Source: Phoronis australis (Eukaryota > Phoronida > Phoronidae). Taken from it: a stretch of DNA of 64,000 bases. The notes beneath the pieces are model-generated. The model ran no database searches. It had not been told where the DNA came from and was given only the letters and a program-made list of their open reading frames with translations. Shown here one piece after another: positions 9,101 through 24,200 of this stretch. The stretch lies in the NCBI GenBank assembly GCA_002633005.1, contig NMRA01000180.1, forward strand, positions 371,955 through 435,954, written 5' to 3'. The position numbers and the translations under genes are program-made. Position 1 is the first letter of the stretch, and each line of letters begins with the position of its first letter.

Positions 9101-12100
9101 GGTTTAAATTGCAGCTTAATTAGATTGGTGTGCATAGTACATATGTTCATTATAAACACAAGCACCATGATAGATTGTTACAATGCAAATATTGGAGTTG
9201 GAGTGCTGTCCATGTTGCCAGTGGATGACTCGGTATTCACTGTTTGATCCTGATGGAGAAATGTCCCTCTTTTTTGAAATATCCAATTCAGAATAAAAAA
9301 ATCTGGAGCATTCTCGGTACCTGAATGCATCCATTTTTACGAGCAGGGGCCACCAAGGAGTTTCGAGCTTCACGTGTCGCAAGGAATGATTTGTGAATAT
9401 CAAGGCGTTCGCGGCCAGCGTGAATAAATTCCACCTTATGACAAGCTTTATTTTTAAATTAGGAAGATTCCTCATCAGATAAGGTCACATATTGGTTGGA
9501 ACAAACTGATGGGATATTTAGACGTATGGTTCAATGCACAAGCCACCTGGACAACTCTGCTAACGCACTCCTGAACACGACTCCTAGACCTGTGAACTCG
9601 GCCCTCTGATACGTAATCTTGCGCACCCGAAAAGCATGGCTCCCAGACCACAACCGTGGCTCACAAACTGCAAGCAGGACTGCAGTACTTACTAACGTGT
9701 CTCGCAGACATCCCTTGGTTCATGCTACTCTTATCTACAGCGTGCTAATTGTTGCATACACACCACTACATTGTACTTATGTTGTTCATTTGTATTTACA
9801 ACCTGGAAATGCATTTAAAATAACACCCTTTTAGAAAGATAGCATAACTGTTTATAACCTCAGTAATTGTACAGACTTATCTGAAGGATGGAAGTTCAAG
9901 CAATGGTGATAAAAGGAACTCTTAATTTCCTAAACACGTTTTTCAAACAGAAAGCTCAGCTTTATGAGTCGGTCTACACAGTTTACTGAGCCATGTTCAT
10001 GGGTGTGTGAGCTGTGTTATTCAAGTAGCTTGCAATATATAGGGTTTAATTTTCATCTCAAGATGGCAAGATTGACGAAATCACACGAGTTGATTGTCGT
10101 TTCAAACATATTACTGTCGTAAATAAGTGGAGACAAGATAAGCAGAGAATATGTAAACAACGTTTTTATTGAAAGCAAATCCAGACGATGTACATTTCAA
10201 TATGGTTGAGAAAATATACAGACAAAACAAAGTCAAAAATTGGCAAAGCAACATAGTTGCCTGAAGACTGGCCATCAAAGCAATCGACGGCAGTTGTTGA
10301 ATATATGCTCCTCTGCACCCACACGCTAGCTATGAAGGTGGGCAATTCAAATTCACCCACAGCCCAGCAAGTTATGAAATTATGCATTCTAAACATGGAA
10401 AATCCAACATGGTTCTAAAATTCATTGGGGGTTGTACATATGATACTATTGGAATTCTTCACCCACTCCGCAAACAGTAGAGGACAACTGAAATTTTACT
10501 TTGCCACACTTCTTAACAAAAACAAAAATTATGGTAATTTTTGTTAATATTTCAAAAGTTTGTACTGGGTAGATATCACAAAACAACATTTGCCAGTTTC
10601 CATTATTTACTGCATGTTAACCATTGGAAAATGTTGTGAATTGTTTTTGCAAGAAACAAGTGGAGAATAGGACTACATAAATGAAACGAGTTGAGAACAA
10701 AAGTACACATATAAAGCGACACAGTTTTGCACTTTTTGCTCAACGTCAAATTTACTGCATCACTACAAGACTAGTTAAGTAAGCACACATCCAAATCCTC
10801 TCCAAACATTGTGATAAGGCTTACATCTTAAATAGCCGACAATTTCTCAAATAAATTTTTGACACACGTAGCATGCCAACAGATATTACTAGGCTAACAT
10901 CTAACTACATGTACTACGCTGTATTGCCCTCGTATCATATCGAGTTCACACACAACGAAATTAACATCTTGTTAATTACATTTGCATTTTCCTGCAAGCC
11001 CCAACAGCTGATCGAAAATGGATTTACATTCGTTTCGTTGCGCTTATTGTTATTTTTAAGCATAGGAATACGAAACCTCACAAAATAAATGGGTATCCAA
11101 CCATCATCTTTGAAAACTAGCGAGTTGCTTGTTCTAGTACAGACCCATTCACGCAAGTTTAGTTTTGCAATTTTCTTTGAAAATTGAAAACACATGCAAA
11201 AATGCAGATTATGGTGAAATCTCAAAAATTTCAGACAAACGTAAGAGCCAAAACTGGTCTTTTTCATTTTTTGAAGGTTTCTGACAAAGTTATGAATGCC
11301 CACAACTTCTCAGAATCATTAGCTAGTGGTTGTTCTGATATAGATCTTAAAAATTTTATTGCATTTATTTTGTGCTACTTATTTTTATAAAAACATGAAA
11401 AAATAAAATTTTACTTGTCAACCACATTGTGTCCTAAATCCTATGATTTTACCGTAGCAGTGTTCACTACAATAAAAACTTTGCACACAATAGTCGGGGG
11501 AAAAAACAGACTCAAGTGATCGGCCCCAATATTTGCATAACACATCTCAAAACCTTACAGTGCAATTACTTTCGTCATGCACCCTAACACTAGTTAATTT
11601 GCAATTTATTTAAAAAACAAGATATTGACAAAATCACAGCAACACAGGTACATGACGACGAAATCTGTGTAACACAGGCAAAACTGAGCAATGCTCAAGT
11701 CTTCGTTGCAAAATCTTTACAAGCTCCTGTGTCCGTCAAGGAGTGTTCTAATGGGAAGTACAACTTGCGAATAAGTCTTGACTCTTAAGTGAACAACCCT
11801 ACGCACTAGTTGGTTATGACAAAAATTCTTCAGTTTGGCACAAAATATGGCGGACAAGTGAAATTTCCTTAAGTTAAACATCTCACCAAGAAATAACTTT
11901 TCAGGAACACTCACTCAATTGCTTTAATAGTGGTTGGTATGGCATAGCTATTAAAAGCTCGTAAAATGTTGAGCTTTTGCAACAATGTGGCAAGGTTATG
12001 AAAAATAGAAATATGCCAAGTTTACAAAATATTTTCATCCCAAATTGAAGAATTTTTCCACATATAATGGGTAATTAGAAATGCACCTGGCAGAGTTGGT

Positions 12101-12689
12101 GAAGCAATTGCACCTGTACAAATTAACCATGAGTTCAGGTCCCGTGTGAACCTTATTGTTCAAACTCTCTCATGGTGGTGAGCAACTTTCTGTTCTGTTT
12201 ATTCAAAACATCAACAGGCGCCTTTCCTTCTTTGTATCAAGTACATATGGGGCTTTCCATACCAATAGCAGTTTTAACTATTTGCTTATAAGTTTTATCA
12301 ATGACAATTCATTTAGCACGACTTAACTTATCTTTACTAGTTGTATTAATGCGTAACAGATAGGAGTCACAAAATGAGCAGTGTTATGTTTACCTTTTTT
12401 TAATTATCCACGAGATTTCTTGGACTTTTATCTCTTTTTCACTTTCAAGGAGGGAAACTATTTTTTGCTATTTCTCAAGATTTCCTTGAACATGACTTAC
12501 CCTGTCAACAAAAATCGCAGTTCGATGTTTTGATCTATTTTAACAGAAAACCCGAGCACCTTCCATAATACCTATACAAACCTACATGTTTCTTGAACTA
12601 CAATTTTGACAACACAGCATTCTCTTCAATACACACCCATGCAATCATGTCAAACTGTAACAAATAGTATACGCCGTAAGTATTCAGAC

Positions 12690-12860
12690 AAAATGAGCCC
12701 GCATTCGTGTCATGAGGACTGGGCATTCCTTTGTGACCGTGAATGAAGGGAATTGACAGGAAAGTTTATAATGGTGGTTACGCCGTACTGTAATTCGAAT
12801 TTTGCCATCATAATAATTACTACCAGTTAGTTTTTACAGTTGAGAGAATTATTTGACATG
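12690..12860 (+). repeat. Interspersed repeat, four-copy family
   Basis: A diverged copy. GAATGAAGGGAATTGACAGG, TGGTTACGCCGTACTGTAAT and ACTACCAGTTAGTTTTTAC align by eye with the copies near 8940 and 18160. Confidence 0.5.
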
Positions 12861-14439
12861 ACTGGGAAATGTTAAGACTACATTTGACATGGGCTGTATG
12901 TAAATAGCATTCAACGTTTTGCTCTGAGAACAAGCTCATTACAAAAGCTTCAGGATGATAAAGGAGAAGGCTGTATTACCCATCACTAATGTAATTATAG
13001 CTACAGATTATAATACAGATTGTGTTAAGTATATGTTGACATTACTGCAAATTCCCACGCTATTTATGAGTATATTTATGAAAGTATGAAACCTCTCGTT
13101 ATTTAGACACACGGAAACTTCACAAAATTACAAACAAGGAAACGAAAATTCACAAAAAACCCTGTTTCAGAAAATGAAATTATCAGAACAAACATGATAG
13201 TCCCATGATCAGTATTATGATAGTCTCAAAACCAATATTCCTTCAACTCGTGTATACAGGCTGAGTGAGAGAGCACTTTTGATAAAAAATGCATCAGAGC
13301 ATATGGACATTACAATTTAATTACATACAGCCATTCCTCATCATTACCACACAGAAACAATTACAGCTACATTTTCAGAGGGCGTAGCCAATCGAATTAA
13401 CCGCCTGTGCACAACCATAGCAATAGAACCTTTGTAATATATAAAAATAATGTTCTTAACAGTCTCTTCATTAAATATACAGTCAGTGGCAAACACAAGT
13501 GGCATACTATCTTCACCACTGAACTCACGGAAAATTAATTACGCCTGAACTTTGCTAATAATTTACTAATGGATTTAATGGCGAAAGTCATTTCCTATAA
13601 TCAACAGAAACTCCTATGCCTAGGGGGAGATTTGTAGCGTATCTGATTTATGATGCATATAATTATATTTGTCTCATGGGACGTTTTACTTAACAAAGAT
13701 GAAACGGTTTTTGATAGAAAACAGACTTTTGAAGACTCTGTGATGTGAACTAAAACCAGCAACTGCAGAACGATGATAAACTGCCCAAATGCACTCAATC
13801 AACTGACAAAAGAATTTAAAAGACATGTTCCACTACTGTACAACAGCCTAGTGCTATTAACCTATTTGCAAAAATCATTTTTAACACACCGCGTTAGAAT
13901 TCTGCGTTGGATTGGCTAAAACCACTGGCAGGCATCCTTTATTTAAAAAAATTAAATATCAATCAGTCTTTGTTGATTAAGCATAATTTCGATTTTAGCC
14001 TTTTCTAAGCGCTTGCAAATTATTTACAACAGTCAAAAATGTCCTATGTTACATCATGTACACTTCACAGAAGTCGGACCATACAGCTCCTGATAAGGGT
14101 GACGACACTGCTGTCGGCAAGGCTTCATCAGCTGGCGTCCATGGAATCCAACTGTACAGACACACAAAGATGTAAAGTACGAACTCTAAAAATCAAGTCA
14201 TCTTCAAGTGATTTCAAAGCCGACATAAAAACAAAGAGTGCAGTAAAATGAGGTTACGACAGAAAACGTCCTCGATTCCAAGTCCACCAATAGCTTACAC
14301 TATAAAGTTAGCATTCCCACTGAGAATGTTTCTACAGATAATGACATCCACTTTTGTTCGAATCCAAATGAAGCCCTGCACAAGTACGGTTCCGTGAACA
14401 AATAGCACGCCATCGATAACATGATGTCAACAGTTGTCA

Positions 14440-14635
14440 ACTGTTGGACAATCCCTACAGCATCAACAACACCAGAGCATTGAATGCTATTCAACAACAG
14501 CAGCAGCAGCATCAATGATACCATGGAGTTGCCCAGTTGCCAGACAACTGCAACAGCATCAGGGACACCACGGAGTCAAGCTACTGTTGGACATCCGACA
14601 ACAGCATCAGTGATACCACAGCCTTGACTGCCATA
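14440..14635. repeat. Degenerate CAACAGCATCAG repeat in the G-alpha 3' UTR
   Basis: The words ACAGCATCA(G)G/TGATACCA recur four times, with a short CAG run (CAACAGCAGCAGCAGC). The stretch ends only a few bases from the G-alpha stop codon, so it is probably transcribed in the 3' UTR of that gene. Confidence 0.55.
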
Positions 14636-14641
14636 TGATAA

Positions 14642-15217
14642 TCACTGCAGCATGAGAGAGTTGAGGTTATTCTGCAGTATCGTGTCCTTCACTGCCTGGA
14701 ACACAAACTTGATGTTCTCCGTGTCGATGGCGGTGGTGAAGTGATGGAACAGCGGCCGCAGCCTTACCTGGTCGCGGCGTTTAGAGTCAAACTGGTTCAG
14801 CAGGAACTCCTGAACGTCCTCCAACCGGTGCGAGTCGCCCTTGAACTCCGGGAAGTAGTCGGCTAACTTCACCGTCTTGATCTTCTCCTCCAGCAGATCT
14901 GTTTTGTTGAGGAAGAGGATGATGGAGACGTTACAGAAGCACTTGTTGTTGACGATCGTGTCGAAGATGTTCGTTGACTCGACCAGTCTACTTGTCCGCC
15001 GGTCCTCCATCAACACCTGGTCAAACTCACTGGACGAGGCCAGGAACAGGATGGAAGTCACGTTTTCGAAGCATTGGAACCACTTCTGTCGCTGCGACCG
15101 CTGTCCGCCCACGTCCACAAACTTGAATGGGATGTTCTTGATGTCGATGTCATACTCCACGATCCCCTTGGTGGCCTTGCGTGCGTGCAACACGTCAAGG
15201 CGTGGAGGCAGGTAACC
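14642..15217 (-). CDS. GNA13: G-alpha-12/13 exon 3 (switch regions to C-terminus)
   Basis: The acceptor TTATAG lies at 15218-15223 (minus reading) and the TGA stop at 14642-14644. Residues 172-362 start [18 protein letters not shown] and include [32 protein letters not shown] and [25 protein letters not shown] is diagnostic for the G12/13 class. Confidence 0.97.
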   Translation of the reverse strand, partial: GYLPPRLDVLHARKATKGIVEYDIDIKNIPFKFVDVGGQRSQRQKWFQCFENVTSILFLASSSEFDQVLMEDRRTSRLVESTNIFDTIVNNKCFCNVSIILFLNKTDLLEEKIKTVKLADYFPEFKGDSHRLEDVQEFLLNQFDSKRRDQVRLRPLFHHFTTAIDTENIKFVFQAVKDTILQNNLNSLMLQ

Positions 15218-18200
15218 CTATAATGATAGCAGATGCATACAGTTATCACTAACACAACCTTTGGATAAGGTAACAATGATAACGGTGAGGCACCAACAAA
15301 ACATACTCATCTCCAGCTGTCATGGGGCCGTGCTTAACGTCTAGGTATCTCTCCAGTCTCAAGATATAACTCAAAAGTTGCACAACTGCTCCTAAGATTC
15401 CTACTCCAAATTAGAAATGACACCCACAAGCATGTGAGGAAGAATTATTACACCAATGCTTTATTAATAAGATCTTTGTACCTTGGGGAGTACAATGTGG
15501 TATTGCACAACAGGGCGACAATATTACTGTGTTATGTTCATGTGATTAAAAAATCAATAAAAACACTAAATCTTTCAAATCCAGTACCTAGTTGAATTCA
15601 GAATGAGCAAGAATGACCACATCAAAAAAACATATAGATATACTTACAGGCTTTACTATTCTTTCTAAATTATCTAGGAAATATCCTACCGAGTCTCCCT
15701 GAAAACATAAAAAACAAGTTACTCAAATAATTAAAGTCAAACTCAATAGTTCACAATTTTTTGAAGTTAGCCTTTGTACTTGAAACCAACATCATTTTTC
15801 GTATTTTCCATTCTGTCATGACTTTTTCGAAGGTGTCCATCGTTCTGTGCTCTATTACATTGTTTTTGTATGGACGACTGGTTTGCCCTAGTTTGCACAC
15901 GATGACCCCAGCGCTACAATTACAAGTTTGAGTATGAACTCGAAATCTCAAGTTTGTACTTGAGTTTGTAGCTGGGGTCATCAAGTGCGAACTTGGAACA
16001 GACACTCACCTGTGTGAACCATACTATATTCCATAACGGAATAATTAATCCCTACATTGAGTTCAAAATAAAATAAAATGGAAAATGTCTGACACAATCA
16101 GGAGTTTGATTTAGAGTACAAAGATTGAGCCCTAGACCCAGGTTCTGACTCGATACTAAGCAGACTCAACCATGTGAAATGAGACAGTCCTACAATGCCT
16201 GTTCCTTTTCGATTGCAATAAATTTTGATATGGTACCACAAACAGGAAGAAAACCCAAGGCTAATTTTACAAGTTCATGTCCGCATCCCATCTGTATAGA
16301 TGTAAAAACCATCTACCAGGAAGTACATAATAAAAAGTGGTACAGACTGTTTATTATTGAACATGACATTTACAGCAAAACATTGCCTGATACACCACTC
16401 GAACTGGCACAAGGCCTAGCGTGCATCCAAACAGACAACCTGACTCAAATTGGGACAACCTATAGTGCTCGATTTGGCCAACTGCAGGTCAACCTCAGAT
16501 TCTGTTTGGCGACCTGGGAAAAATCCTAAGTCACCACGAAGTCGCAACAGCGAGAATCAAAGTCAGAAAAAATTCCCACGAAATTTGTTACAAATTTTGT
16601 TGTGACTTCCAAATTATGAATTACTAACAGGTTTCCTAGACTTAATGCCTTTTGTTCACAACTGGTCCATGTCCATTTACTTTGTGAAATCAGTACATTT
16701 GCAGGCATCACGGCACAACCTTATTTTTTTTTTTAGTTACCACAATTTCGACTTCAGTTTTGTTGATATCAGATTTTGTTTGGCAACCTGGGATTTTCAA
16801 ATGCAACTTGGCGTCAAGCTAGGCGTCCAGCACTGACCAAGCTAGGATGCCCTGTACAGAATTTGCCAACAGCAACTCTGGTAACTAATTGTCCTGTTCA
16901 GAAAAAGTAAGTTAAGATGTGAAGCAAGATTAGTGTTTTGACAATATGACAACTTGTCCTTGACATCATCACCGACATTGTCGCTCAATAAACAGAATTG
17001 AAATTAATTCCATGACAGTAAAAATCGAATCTGTGACTAATTTAAATTTTTTGAAAATTCATGTAAATGAGGAGCAAATCTTTGTAAAGAATTCCTGTCA
17101 TATAAACAGGGGAAATGTCACCATCGGCACAGTGTCATCTGATGTTTGCTAGACAAACAAAACTTCTGTTTTGGTCGGACTTCATTGCCGTTTACAATGA
17201 ACATCCTTGCTAATACTCCGTCGCAATGGCAACACTTGACCGACTTGGTTGGTACCATCCAGCCAACTGGCTAAAATATCTGATTGGTACTCAATGATGA
17301 CTTCTGGCCCATAGACCAATCAGATTTCTTAGTCCGTTGACTTGAGCAGGACCAGACAAGTCAATGAAGTGCAGCCAATGTGACCCAAAACCCATCCAGA
17401 ATCGAGCCTCGAATACAAAACAGTTTCCAATTACATCATCGATTCTGGAAATACTTCCGATTTCCACCAGTAATGTAAACCCAGTTGTCCAAAGTAACAT
17501 AACACACTATAACAACGAATTGACTTCTGATCATAAAAACGCAGTCCAATTGGTCATGGACACCCTGAGATATTAGGATTTTCGGTTCCCATTTTGGATG
17601 CCCTAGTTTTGAAATCCTGGTTTAACCCCTAACTGGCACATTACTCAATAAAACATAAATAGTTTGTTAAACTTTAAGTACAATTCAAGACGTTTTATTT
17701 GTGAACTTACAAAAGAACTAAGTTCCTTGTAAAGAAAAAATGTGCAACAAAACTGAGTACACTTGAACACTGAAAAATGGAAAATAATATATTTTAACTA
17801 TCGACAACAACCCATCTTAGAAGAATAAGGGTCACAGCGAGGGGAAACAAAAATGTTGTGTGCGTATTTAGATGCTTGGCTTTGTCTCTATTTCAAAGTT
17901 CACTGAACAAAACCTCAGTGTCAGACAAAAACTGATAACTTCCACTTACTAAACTTTAACACTCGGTGAGAACTGTCATAACAAGACTCCCATATTGTTA
18001 TTACCGAACCAAAACTTCATTTGCACTACAGAACGGACACCTGACATATAGTACATGCCAAAAGCAATCACACAAAATGGCTCAGAATTCCCCTCGTCAC
18101 AACGGTGGGGCGTGACCTGAACTCATCGTCAGAGCAGTCTTTCCTGATGACTAAGAATAAAGGGGAATTCACGGGAACAATACAAAGGTGGCTACGCCAT

Positions 18201-21200
18201 TCTATAATTAGGAATTTCCCTCCCTAATTGTTATTCAAATAATTTTTGCTGAAGACAGAATTAGTCACCAGGACGGGAAAAATGATATTTTGTTGGATTA
18301 CTTTTGTCTTGTACAATAGATGTCGACGGTACATTATAACGTTGAAAATGCAGAGGAAACTGAGAAAAAGAATTTAAGGTTATTTACGACGCGAGAAGAA
18401 TGTTCAAATTTGGCTAACCTTGGGATTCATATGAAACTTTCAGATACTATGCATTGTGCGTACACTGCTAGGAATTGTTTTTAAAAAGTTCAACTTTGCA
18501 GGAGAGGCTATTAAAAGGAGGACTTTTGATTTTCGTGAAAATATCATGAGGGGCTATCCAAAAATACGACTTGTGACTATCAAGAAAACTAATGGAAACA
18601 GCAATTTAGGAAATGCCAATGGCATTTTTGAGATTTAATCTTGAACATTTATACCAACTGTAATTTGGTCACGTTATTGATCACGTTATTCATCACGTTA
18701 TTGATAACGTTATTCATCACGTTATTGATAACGTTGTTTTGCTTTCAAAGTACTTTTCTGTCAGGCTAAATTTTACCAAAGTCATGATCCCATGACCCAA
18801 TTAATGAAAGAAATGCACATCTCTTATTAAAACCAATGAATACGAATCAGACAATTGTTGTCCCTATAAGGTTCCTAAATGTGCCCTAAGGTCTCAAATA
18901 TACATTCAGATCATATCAAATCTCTAATTGAAAGATTATGGTGATATTACAATTATAAGTACAGTGTGTAACTTCCTCGACTATACAACTGCAGATAAAC
19001 GGCATTTAAAAAACAAATTGCACGTTTTACCAGTTTGTTACAAAAGGTGATTGAAGTTGCAAACACGTGGAACAAAAATTCGCATGCACATCCCAACATA
19101 GTTGTTCCTTTATGTTGGGACACGCATGTATTTCAATGGAAAGTCTAGCTCCAAGTGCTAAAAGGGGATGAGTAAATGCTAGTTGTTTTGAAGCGTGTAC
19201 TAGGAACAAAGATGAGCAAACGCTAGATTGTCATATCCGAGTTTTAAGTAGCAATTTTTGACGTTTTTGAATAGAACGCGTAGTCTTGCTTCAGGTAAAA
19301 TTAAAGCTGCATTGACATTTAAAGGGTAAATCAACTGTTTTAGAAGTTACCATTACTACAAATGCAGATCCTGAGTTATCTGAGTTGTTGACATTTTTGT
19401 GTGTTAATTACCGTGCGTGGTTATGCAGTATCCACGAAAACACAGGAAGTGATGTAAACGGTCCGACAATGGGCCCGCGTCCTGGTTCTGTAGTCATTTT
19501 CTTTGATCAAACATGAATAACCTGCACAGAATGTGTTCAGCTGGGGTACCACGTTATGTTTCCTCAATGAAAACGAATACATAACCAAGATGCGGGCCTC
19601 TTCATTGGTCCGTCTATGTCTTAGTACATGCAATGAGACCAGATAACCAGACGTCTAGATTAATTATTTTTACTAAATGCAACATCAAAGATGCTTACTT
19701 TCCACATTTAAACTTTGTGCTGGGAAATGAGTCAACACTTTGTTGATTTAGGCTCAGAGTACACAGCGCTTCCAGGTTAAAGTATGATGTGACACCATGG
19801 TATCAATGACTCGGATTTATAAGCAAATAATGCAATACTGTTTGAAGCAATTACGGGTTATGTCCTGGATGCCTAGAACATTAAATTAAGGGGATCAACC
19901 ACTTAGTTCAACATAACACCCTCCACAGGGGTTTAATTAAGTAAGAGTCTTGTAAAATAATTGACAAAATCAAAAAGTTTAAATTTCAAGGACTTTACCA
20001 TTGCTGTTAACCAAACAACTTTCCAAATTGCAAGCAGGGTTATAGAAATAACACCTTGAACACAATAATCCATTAATTTGACAGTATGTTATCTAATCAG
20101 AAAACGAATTTCATTGTAAATTTCCATGCTGTGTCCTAAGATGACAAGACTACTGTATGTGTTGTAACAGTATACTTGTGTACAATTGGAGGAATTTGTT
20201 GCACTGACTTACAAAAAGGGTTTTCATACCAACATCCATGTGTCATTGTAGAGTTGGTCAGGATGAACATCCGTCTTGGACCAAAAGGGCACGCTAACTT
20301 TGTAGAACTTTAATAGGTGGACTTAACAATGGAACATTGACAGCTCTATCAGTACTAAAAGGTGTCGCTGTTGTGCTATTATTTTTACAAAAATTCCTTT
20401 TTCACATATTAATCACACCTCAACTTTAAGCACTTCATTTCCAACTATATTATACGATACTTCAACTTACAAAAAGTGCCTACTTACGATAACTTGGATG
20501 ACAGACTCATCAAACCGATATAACTTCAGTTACATAATACCAAAGCCGATCTGAAAAGTTCAACTAACTTGGCACTTTATGTGGACATTTCTCTAGTTCC
20601 AGGGCTAAGTTGGCATGAAAGAGGCTTTAAGTATTGATTTCACCAACAGCCAAACTAACACATTCATCTGTACACTAAAATATTCATTTATGTTATGCAC
20701 AACTAAACGTAACGGTTATGTTCAGTTTAAGATTACTCAACAAGCAACTATGGCAGTTCACTTCAATCATGTTTGAAGTTTCAGCCAGTATGTGTTGAGT
20801 GCAAAGATAAAATGTACTAGAGTATTTAATTCATTACACAGGCAATACTTTCAAAATTCTTCGGGTGTTTGTTGGGTCACATTTAACGCCCATCTTCAAA
20901 GTGGTTGACAAGTTTTCAAAAACATCAAAATGCCCGATTTTCCCATCATACTTAATTCAAACTTGCAATTGTAATTACAAATTTCCATTACGAACTGATC
21001 AGACAAACAATGCATCATTAGCTTTTAATCGCTCATTAAACGCTTGGATTTTTCCTGCTTAGTTAAAAATTAGTAGCGCTTAATAACATCAGCATTGTCG
21101 GCGGCAAACGAATCGAATTGTTTTTCACAGTGAGTGGCTTTTTGCCGATTAAGGCCAGACTAGTGTAGCATTGAACATCCAGTCGAGAACGTGAGATAGG

Positions 21201-24200
21201 GAACTTGGACAATGACAAAGTCAATAGAAACTTGGCCTGTTTCACTGCACCTTGGTCGAACTTCATCAACAGATTAAAACATTTGCCGCTGTTAGCTGTC
21301 AAGAAGCCTGTTAAGGTACCAACCAGGGAGTCTGACCTGTCTTTTGTGGGAAGTAGAGCAATTACATGTGGCTTCCAGGCAATAAAACAATGGCTGAAAT
21401 AGAATTTACACATGGACTAAAATGGGTGATCATTAGAACTATTTGACTTCTGAAATTGAATTCCTCGCAAAAAGTTAACATAAAAAATTTTTACCCAAAA
21501 ATATGATAAAATTAGCCACAATAGATGTGTTTCGCTTCTGTGGTACCTATGGACATAGGGTTTTAGTAACTCATTGAACCATGGTAGATAATCGGCCTGA
21601 GCACTGAAACCAAAACAGGTTTTCATTAACGTTACGTGGTTTCTTAAAAAACCCGGAACTTAATGACACACACCTTTCAAAAGTGAACCATCAAATAGCT
21701 TGTCCACCTTCCCCCATGTCACAAGCTATGCATAACCTGATTTCAAGACCCATTTCCACTACAAAAGCCGCATTTACACGAGAGACAGGTGACCCCGTGC
21801 AGCTAACACGAAACAGCTACGCACTGACACCGAGTAAGTGCTACTGCGGCGGCCGGTTTTGACAAGGGTTTGACAGGTAGAGCAAGTTACACTCGATGAG
21901 TTGCTCCAGTGTCAACTACATGTCTAAACACAAATGGGACAGGGCGGAAATAGCCTATATTCGGGTGATCAGCTGGCATTCCACATGGTTTGAACGCTCG
22001 CTATTGTTTATGCCAGCATGCGGAGACACTCTCCGTGTAAGTGACTCAAGGCTGATCCTGTTTGCGATCTAATGTCATGTAAATGTGACTAAAGTAGAGC
22101 AAGTCGCGCCGTGACAACTGGCATAGTGACAACTGTCTCTCATGTAAAAGCGGCAATAGATTAGACCTCGTGCCCATCAGTCTGATAAGCTTTTATGTAC
22201 ATTTCAGTGTAAAGGGTTGAGGTGACGTGCTCAAGTGGTAAACCTGTCATCAATACAAACAGGAAGCTAAATCAATTTCGAGTCAGAGTGTAGTTCAGAA
22301 GTCCCACATGCCCGGAAGCGCATTAAAAACTGTCTATGTCGTTGAGATTGACACTTACCATAGTCAGTCTTAGACTCTCATTCTGTATTACAACAAATTT
22401 ATTTTTCAAAAGCTTTTTGCAAAAATATCCCTTTAGTAGAGAAACGCCATCAAAATTACCCATTCCGAAAGCACAGATACTTCTCCCCAACTGACATTAT
22501 AGTCCCTCCCCCATTCTAGACTCAAAAATGCACAAACAGGCCTTCATCTAGAGTGTCAAGGGTGTCCAAACGGACATCCTAACTCAAATTCAGACACCCC
22601 CGCTAGGACAACCTGGTCAGCAATTGACCTATCACAAGCTCCGCCCCCTTGCGTAATGTCAACTAACAAACAATAAGTTTTACCCCGCAACATGTTGTTT
22701 GTCGGGTAAAATAGCGACTTGGAAACAAAGGTGTGTCAAGAATGATGAGTTCTAAATGGTTAGTTAAGCTGTCACTCAAAATTTAGTCGAAAGGTCAATT
22801 GGACGCCCAAATAAAGACAGTAAATGACCATGGGTACCTTTTTTGTTAGTTAGCTGCAGCTCTGGGTGACCATTGGCCTGTCCAGAATAAACAATACCTT
22901 AGACATGATGTAACTTTATAGTAGGACCATGCCCTCACAGTGGCACACTGTGTAACAGCAATTAAAGGCCCTTTCATATTGACTTAACTCCGGTCTGAGC
23001 GGAGCGTCGACGTAAACAGCGCAGTTAACTGGACCGTTCATACTGGCTTCGGTAGTTAATGACCATCGAAGAAAAGGGTTGGTGACGCTGACATCATCGA
23101 AGTTATCGCAAGGTAGCGCTGCACGCTAAGATTTTTTTCAATGTGACAATTTGGAACATTTAAATGTGCTAAATGACAGTAAACTCATTTTTAAATCGAT
23201 TGGTTATCATTAAAGCAAACAATAAGTAGTTATTAGTGACGGCACTACTCTGTAACTGTTGACGATAACAGTGGCACCTGGCGATAACTTCGATTGGACC
23301 GGAGTTAAGCGTTCATACTGCACCGCAGCGTCGACGCTGCGGTCTTAAATCCACCTATTAACTGCGATGTTAACTGGAGCTCTTAACTGCNCGAGCAAGT
23401 GCTACTGCGGCGGCCGGTGTTTGACAAGGGTTTGACAGGTAGAGCTAGTTACATTCAATGAGTTGCTCCAGTGTCAACTACATATCTAAACACAACTGGG
23501 ACAGGGCGGAAATAGCGCATATTCCGGTGATCAGCAAGCATTCCACATGGTTTGAACGCTCGCTATTGTTTATGCCAACATGAAGAGACACTCTCCGTGT
23601 AAGTAACTCAATGCTGATCCTGTTTGCGATCTAATGTCATGTAAATGTGACTAAAGTGGAGCAAGTCGCGCCGTGACAACTGGCATGGTGACAACTGTCT
23701 CTCGTGTAAAAGCGGCAATAGATTAGACCCCATGCCCATCAGTATGATAAGCTTTTATGGACATTTCAGTGTAAAGGGTTGAGGTGACATGCTCAAGTGG
23801 TAAACCTGTCATCAATACAAACAGGAAGCTAAATCAATTTCGAGTCAGAGTGTAGTTCAGAAGTCCCACATGCCGGGAACAAGCGCATTAAAAATGTCTA
23901 TGTCGTTGAGATTGACACTTACCATAGTCAGTCTTAGACTCTCATTCTGTATTACAACAAATTTATTTTTCAAAAGCTTTAGCAGAGAAATGCCATCAAA
24001 ATTACCCATTCCGAAAGCACAGACACTTCCCCCCATCTGACATAATAGTCCCTCCCCCATTCTAGGCTCAAAAATGCACAAACAGGCCTTCATCTAAAAT
24101 GTCAAGGGTGTCCAAACGGACATCCTAACTCAAATTTAGACACCCCCGCTAGGACGACCTGGTCAGCAATTGACCTATCGCAAGCTCCGCCCTCTTGCGT

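Larger units (their letters stand above)
8631..14641. other. Intergenic region plus 3' UTR of the G-alpha gene
   Basis: No conserved exon was found on either strand. Minus-strand polyA hexamers (TTTATT on +) at 13938-13943 and 10165-10170 are candidate ends for the G-alpha mRNA, giving a 3' UTR of about 0.7 kb or 4.5 kb. The region also holds repeat copies at 8880-9100 and 12690-12860 and a CAG-rich stretch at 14440-14635. Confidence 0.5.

Noticed and set aside
9116-9475. 119-codon minus-strand open frame
   Set aside because: It overlaps the region after a non-coding repeat copy, has no known motif, and lies where the G-alpha 3' UTR may extend.
10935-11303. 122-codon minus-strand open frame
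   Set aside because: Rich in Phe, Asn and Lys as expected from AT-rich sequence; no motif.
14877-15215. 112-codon plus-strand open frame
   Set aside because: Antisense shadow of G-alpha exon 3, whose protein is unmistakable on the other strand.
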